64,000 nt of DNA from Bog-950 sp044228435 (GTDB taxonomy: Bacteria; Bacteroidota; Bacteroidia; Chitinophagales; LD1), in assembly GCA_044228435.1 (NCBI GenBank), contig JBGAUW010000015.1, positions 62,001-126,000 on the forward strand, in the 5' to 3' direction. Numbering within the stretch: the first letter of the stretch is position 1; every line of letters starts with the position of its first letter. A model generated the notes under the pieces. That model saw only the letters and a list, made by a program, of their open reading frames with translations. It was not told where the DNA came from and ran no database searches. The position numbers and the translations under genes were made by a program. This document shows positions 61,101 to 64,000 of the stretch, piece after piece.

Positions 61101-64000
61101 ATGGGTAGTTACGATGTAACGGTTGGCTTATATTCTGCTAATTCTTCGGTATTTGTAGATAGGCAGGATTTGCATATTACCACCGCCCGTGTAGATACTG
61201 TAGTGTTCGAAAATTTGCCGCCCGGTATTTATTATGTGGCGGTATTTCCACCGCAATTTGCATTGGATAGTTGCCCAATTAAAAAAGATAGTGTCAACTT
61301 AACTTTAATTGATATTAAGGTTAACCGGCCTTCCGTGTTTTGCGGGCAGTCTAATAGCTTAATAGCCTCGGCCAGTGGCGGTTTTCCTCCTTACAACTAC
61401 CAATGGTCGCATACGGGTGTGAATAATGATACCGTTGGCGTAAATACACCCGGCGATTACAGCGTATCCGTTACCGACCAGGATGGCTGCGGTTTTTCGG
61501 TTACTGTTTCGGTACCCGGCTCTTCGGCAGTGGTTATTGATAGTGTAAGAGAAAACACCAGCCCCTGCGAGCCTAACTTGTTCTCCAGGGCATCGGTAGA
61601 TGTATCTGGTGGTACACAGCCCTATAGTTATGTGTGGAGTAGCGGAGAAATTTCGGCTAATGCACAGTTTTTACCCCAGGGCAATAACTACGTAAGAGTA
61701 ACAGATGCTCTTAACTGTACCGATATAGCTTACTTTGTAAATACCAAACAAATGCCGGTAATTGTTACTGCAACTTCTACCAATGTAACCTGCAGTGGTT
61801 CTGCCGATGGTAGTGCCCAGTTGGATATTACTTATGGCTACCCGCCTTACCAGATTACATGGAGCAACGGCAGCCACAACGACAGTATTTTTAATTTGAC
61901 CGAAGGTATTTATACTTACCGTGTTACCGATAGCACCGGATGCATGCGATTTGATACGGTAAAAATAACTGAGTCGGCGCCGCTGGACCTGAACGTAACT
62001 ACCCTGGCTGCTACCTGCATTGATAGCAACGGAGCGGCACAGGTTACGGTATCGGGCGGGCATACACCTATTACTATATCATGGAACGATGGCGACGTGC
62101 AGTTTGCCCGTAACAATATGTTTGCCGGCCAATACTTGTTTACTATTACCGATGCCAATGGCTGTAACCTGACTGATACAGCGTTTGTAGATACCATTAG
62201 CCCACTTACAGCACAAATATTTAAAAACGATATTACCTGTAATGGTGATGGTGATGGCTCTGCCTCGGTTATTGTGTTTAATGCAATAGCGCCGGTGGTT
62301 TACCATTGGTCTACCAACGATTCAATTCCCTTTTTGGCTAATTTAGATGGAGGTGATTATTCCGTAACGGTTACCGACCGTGCCGGGTGTCAGTATTCAA
62401 CCAACATTAATATTTACGAGCCCGATCCTTTTATTGCCACCGCTACCATTACCACGGAAATATATTGCAACGGACAGCAGGCCGTAGTATCGGTTGATGG
62501 GCAAGGGGGAAACTATCCTTACAGCGGGGTAGGCAATAATTTCTTACCTGCCGGGCAGTATGATTTTGTTATTACAGATGATAAAAATTGCGAGGCAACT
62601 ACCTCGATTGATATTACCGAGCCACCTTTACTAGAGATTAATACGGTAGTTACAAATGCTTATTGCAATGATTTGGGAAGCGTTGAGTTTTTTGCCACTG
62701 GTGGAGTCGCCCCTTATTCAACAAATGGTGGGCTCTATCAATTTAATTCCAGTTATGTTTTAGATAGCTTAAGCCCGGGCGCTTATAGTTTTTTCTTTTA
62801 CGACGATTTTAGTTGTGGGGTTAACGCAGACGTTGTAATAGATGGCTATACTCAACCCGATGCCAGTTTATCGGTTACCGATATTACCTGCAATGGTTTG
62901 AACAATGGCGAAGTGAATGTGCAAATTACCCAGGGCTACGCACCGTTTACAGTACAGGGTGTTACTTATAATAATGGCTATACCGCCAGCGGCCTTGCGG
63001 CAGGCACCTATAGTTACAATGTGATAGATTCTGCAGGTTGTGCAGTCAGTTTTTTGGCTACTGTAAGCGAGCCTACACCATTGGTAGTATCGGTTGATAC
63101 CGGTAGTGGAGTAAGCTGCACGGGCTTTCCGGCATTTGTAACTATTACCGCCAGCGGAGGAACGCCACCATACAACGGCACCGGTAATTATAACCTAACC
63201 GGGGGTGCTCACCAGTATACCATTACCGATAATGCCGGTTGCACCGCCGATATTAACTTTACCCTTACCGACCCTATTGCTTTACAAAATGTATTGGATG
63301 TAATACAACCCAGTTGCAACGATACAGCAGGTTCAGTACATATAACTTCTCAGGGTGGAACCGGTCCTTATACTGTAGTGGTAAACTCAATCAGCTATGG
63401 GCCTTATACCGATACGATTGCAGTAGCGGGACTTGGCGCAGGCCAGTATTCAGTAGCCATAACCGATGCTGTTGGCTGCACCGATTACCAAAATGCTTTT
63501 ATAAGCGTTTATTCGGCGCCACTGGCTACTTTTTCTACTGCCAATGTAAGTTGCTATGGTTTGCATAACGGGGCTGTAACTATTGCCATATCGAATGGGG
63601 TAACACCATACTACGTTAATGGCGCTGCATTTACTACCGGCCAAACTATCGATACTTTTGCTGCCGGTAGTTATACCTTAGTGGTTTCTGATTTTACCGG
63701 TTGCGGAACCGATACGGTGGATTTTATTATCAGCCAGCCCGATTCTTTAATCGCTTTTTATTCTATACAAACTAATATTGTTTGCGCGGGCGATTCGTTA
63801 GGTGCCTTTATAAATGCCAGCGGCGGTGTATACCCTTATACAGGGGTAGGCTCATATACTTACTTTACCGGTGCAGTTACCCAAACCGTTACCGATGGCA
63901 ACGGTTGCATAGCCAATGTTTCTTTTACGGTAGTGCAGCCGGCCGTGCTAACGGTAGATACTGTTGTACTTCAACCCAATTGCAGTTTTGGCAATGGCTC
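58131..64000 (+). CDS. Giant SprB-repeat surface protein, open at the window end
   Basis: ATG at 58131; the frame stays open for 1,956 codons to base 64000. Signal peptide MKTIKPILLAVLCMLFTATY. Residues 25-230 are a DUF7948-type domain (LTKYYVQNAGQVKDEAGKAV). Residues 285-690 form an SBBP-like propeller with blades such as DLIWATYLGGVNNDGANAVA and LQWSTYFGGNGSDYPGSILK. A Gly-rich linker follows (about 706-724), coded in part by eight G (60273-60280), then a Cys-rich region to about 1060. After that there are at least 12 SprB-like repeats of about 65 residues (G-G-x-x-P-Y, Y-S-V-x-V-T-D, GC). It is likely a T9SS cell-surface or gliding-type adhesin; the sorting domain lies beyond the window. 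Confidence 0.92.
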   Translation, partial: MKTIKPILLAVLCMLFTATYATQNPLTKYYVQNAGQVKDEAGKAVPGALFYNTAGQTQLFITRTGYAVVYKQKSGNAMLYNTIEVKLEGAAISKEQIVFTEAQAPVINAYYGSEVNENIKTARTFIIRNIYQGVDWLWSFDAKGNPKHEFMVNVGADASKIKYTIKGAAVSAHENTIEYRADNFRLMEGPVVYDYLNKDVTGGINLKGNQLSFNIPASMAGGGFTIDPALETIWGLNDTSIHTVFRSIDVTKTFETITVGATDQYLPVFPQVSGSYTAAIPATQDVMIMKTDSNQDLIWATYLGGVNNDGANAVAACPAGIFITGYSQSWNFPQAVSGNYNRPVDLIGQDAFIAKFDNEGKWKWTTGYGGSGSDEGIDIKYFNGKIYVAGLTHSFDFPLLSKSGAYNSTSLANSTNADGFLLEFDTLGNRSWATCFGRLGNDAITSIDVDNNGVYTTGYTNSDIDTLRLSGAYFQAGHTGVDGFITLFDPAGALQWSTYFGGNGSDYPGSILKRPCGLFIAGKTNGSGLPVLSQNNGNYYRPNYSGGSSDGFLARLDANTLQNTWCTYYGTTNADVLTKMTTDSACALIVTGFSNGAITNVGNPLYFFEQPGNYGGYDAVMLQFGLSQNLVWATHFGTDANDFGLDVKPAIDGAVDMVGEGIYNYGLFRIGGTYTTTPCFNQVLCPRVTCNGVSNRFLFIDSISGRLGGGAGSGGGGGVGGGGCNNYLFFQALIPEKNTCPNQCNGRAHIDTANIVGCPPYTLLWNNGHRGVSDSTLCEFYWSRVIDGNLKIRTIYNRFNVLRVPPIPAAETYCGIVPLWDSLIQPLGGGPPYTIDYRGIIGDTCPGQAYFNIIDTAQCIVSYAVEWKRYDEGVTFETRSVSACSDQIRIRELAGNCRGDSFAIWRFVFINGTDTLLVQPAIYDEWRDLALPDSSANYTVYLDKGACETPSQTFFKQGVVKHDAYPLLACHDSVGSIKVVLQPDAAAINSMGSYDVTVGLYSANSSVFVDRQDLHITTARVDTVVFENLPPGIYYVAVFPPQFALDSCPIKKDSVNLTLIDIKVNRPSVFCGQSNSLIASASGGFPPYNYQWSHTGVNNDTVGVNTPGDYSVSVTDQDGCGFSVTVSVPGSSAVVIDSVRENTSPCEPNLFSRASVDVSGGTQPYSYVWSSGEISANAQFLPQGNNYVRVTDALNCTDIAYFVNTKQMPVIVTATSTNVTCSGSADGSAQLDITYGYPPYQITWSNGSHNDSIFNLTEGIYTYRVTDSTGCMRFDTVKITESAPLDLNVTTLAATCIDSNGAAQVTVSGGHTPITISWNDGDVQFARNNMFAGQYLFTITDANGCNLTDTAFVDTISPLTAQIFKNDITCNGDGDGSASVIVFNAIAPVVYHWSTNDSIPFLANLDGGDYSVTVTDRAGCQYSTNINIYEPDPFIATATITTEIYCNGQQAVVSVDGQGGNYPYSGVGNNFLPAGQYDFVITDDKNCEATTSIDITEPPLLEINTVVTNAYCNDLGSVEFFATGGVAPYSTNGGLYQFNSSYVLDSLSPGAYSFFFYDDFSCGVNADVVIDGYTQPDASLSVTDITCNGLNNGEVNVQITQGYAPFTVQGVTYNNGYTASGLAAGTYSYNVIDSAGCAVSFLATVSEPTPLVVSVDTGSGVSCTGFPAFVTITASGGTPPYNGTGNYNLTGGAHQYTITDNAGCTADINFTLTDPIALQNVLDVIQPSCNDTAGSVHITSQGGTGPYTVVVNSISYGPYTDTIAVAGLGAGQYSVAITDAVGCTDYQNAFISVYSAPLATFSTANVSCYGLHNGAVTIAISNGVTPYYVNGAAFTTGQTIDTFAAGSYTLVVSDFTGCGTDTVDFIISQPDSLIAFYSIQTNIVCAGDSLGAFINASGGVYPYTGVGSYTYFTGAVTQTVTDGNGCIANVSFTVVQPAVLTVDTVVLQPNCSFGNG
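60273..60280 (+). repeat. Eight-G homopolymer inside the giant gene
   Basis: Codons GGA GGG GGG GGC (60270-60281) within the Gly-rich linker. The frame is correct here as sequenced. A one-base slip would truncate the protein before all SprB repeats. Confidence 0.85.

Noticed and set aside
63314..63568. 84-codon plus-strand ORF near the right end
   Set aside because: A different frame inside the giant SprB-repeat gene, whose own frame is open and shows clear repeats.
1..64000. tRNA, rRNA, integrase or IS transposase genes
   Set aside because: No cloverleaf with CCA end, rRNA motif, DDE or tyrosine recombinase motif was recognised on either strand.

Overview
The window is a chromosomal segment of a Bacteroidota bacterium. 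The evidence is a set of secreted proteins with C-terminal type IX secretion sorting domains (typical YPNP motif), long SprB-type repeat proteins, a cisATP-type ligase repair cluster, TAnnTTTG promoter boxes instead of TATAAT, weak Shine-Dalgarno sites, and AT-leaning codon use. A Chitinophagales/Sphingobacteriales-like lineage is my guess; no rRNA or tRNA gene is present to test it. About 53 protein genes are supported, two of them cut by the window edges.

Layout. 1-5467: a secreted-protein fragment, an FBH1/UvrD-like helicase and two T9SS cargo proteins. 5711-9291: a lone receiver-domain protein, then a MoxR/ChlI-like ATPase and VWA protein pair separated by an extra small secreted-protein gene that lies between two copies of a 33-bp direct repeat. 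9670-15507: the four-gene ligase-associated DNA damage response cluster (PdeM, DEXH helicase, ligase, MBL exonuclease). 15756-18309: small stress-type genes (membrane protein, DUF4142 lipoprotein, DUF2383 four-helix protein, a 58-aa ORF, PfpI/DJ-1 protein), some preceded by a shared near-palindrome. 18362-24879: DUF72, serine dehydratase, then a complete DevA-DevB-DevC-TolC type ABC export system. 24883-27106: an AT-rich TPR pair and MurQ.

27107-30067 carries what I consider the best regulatory find: upstream of valS is an 18-codon leader ORF with three consecutive valine codons, a sequence able to form an antiterminator, and an intrinsic terminator. This is the layout of ribosome-mediated attenuation controlled by charged tRNA-Val. 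30229-32261: WYL-domain protein, TerB/J-domain protein and Lgt. 32410-41338: a secreted or surface set with a small lipoprotein, an M4 metalloprotease, an SprB-repeat protein, a PHM-like copper monooxygenase with a CxxxCH motif, and a CxxCH anchor-V protein. 41340-45983: a tightly packed envelope operon (LptF/G permease, PAP2 phosphatase, ArnT-like glycosyltransferase, methyltransferase).

46141-51054: a START-like protein, two unknown proteins, and the transglutaminase / alpha-E / circularly permuted ATP-grasp trio. 51368-54594: three glycosyltransferases. 54683-58003: RibBA, an SDR oxidoreductase, a DUF2147 protein and a cytochrome P460-like lipoprotein. 58131-64000: the first 1,956 codons of a giant surface protein (DUF7948/SBBP-like propeller, Gly-rich linker with an 8-G tract, then at least 12 SprB-like repeats) that runs off the window.
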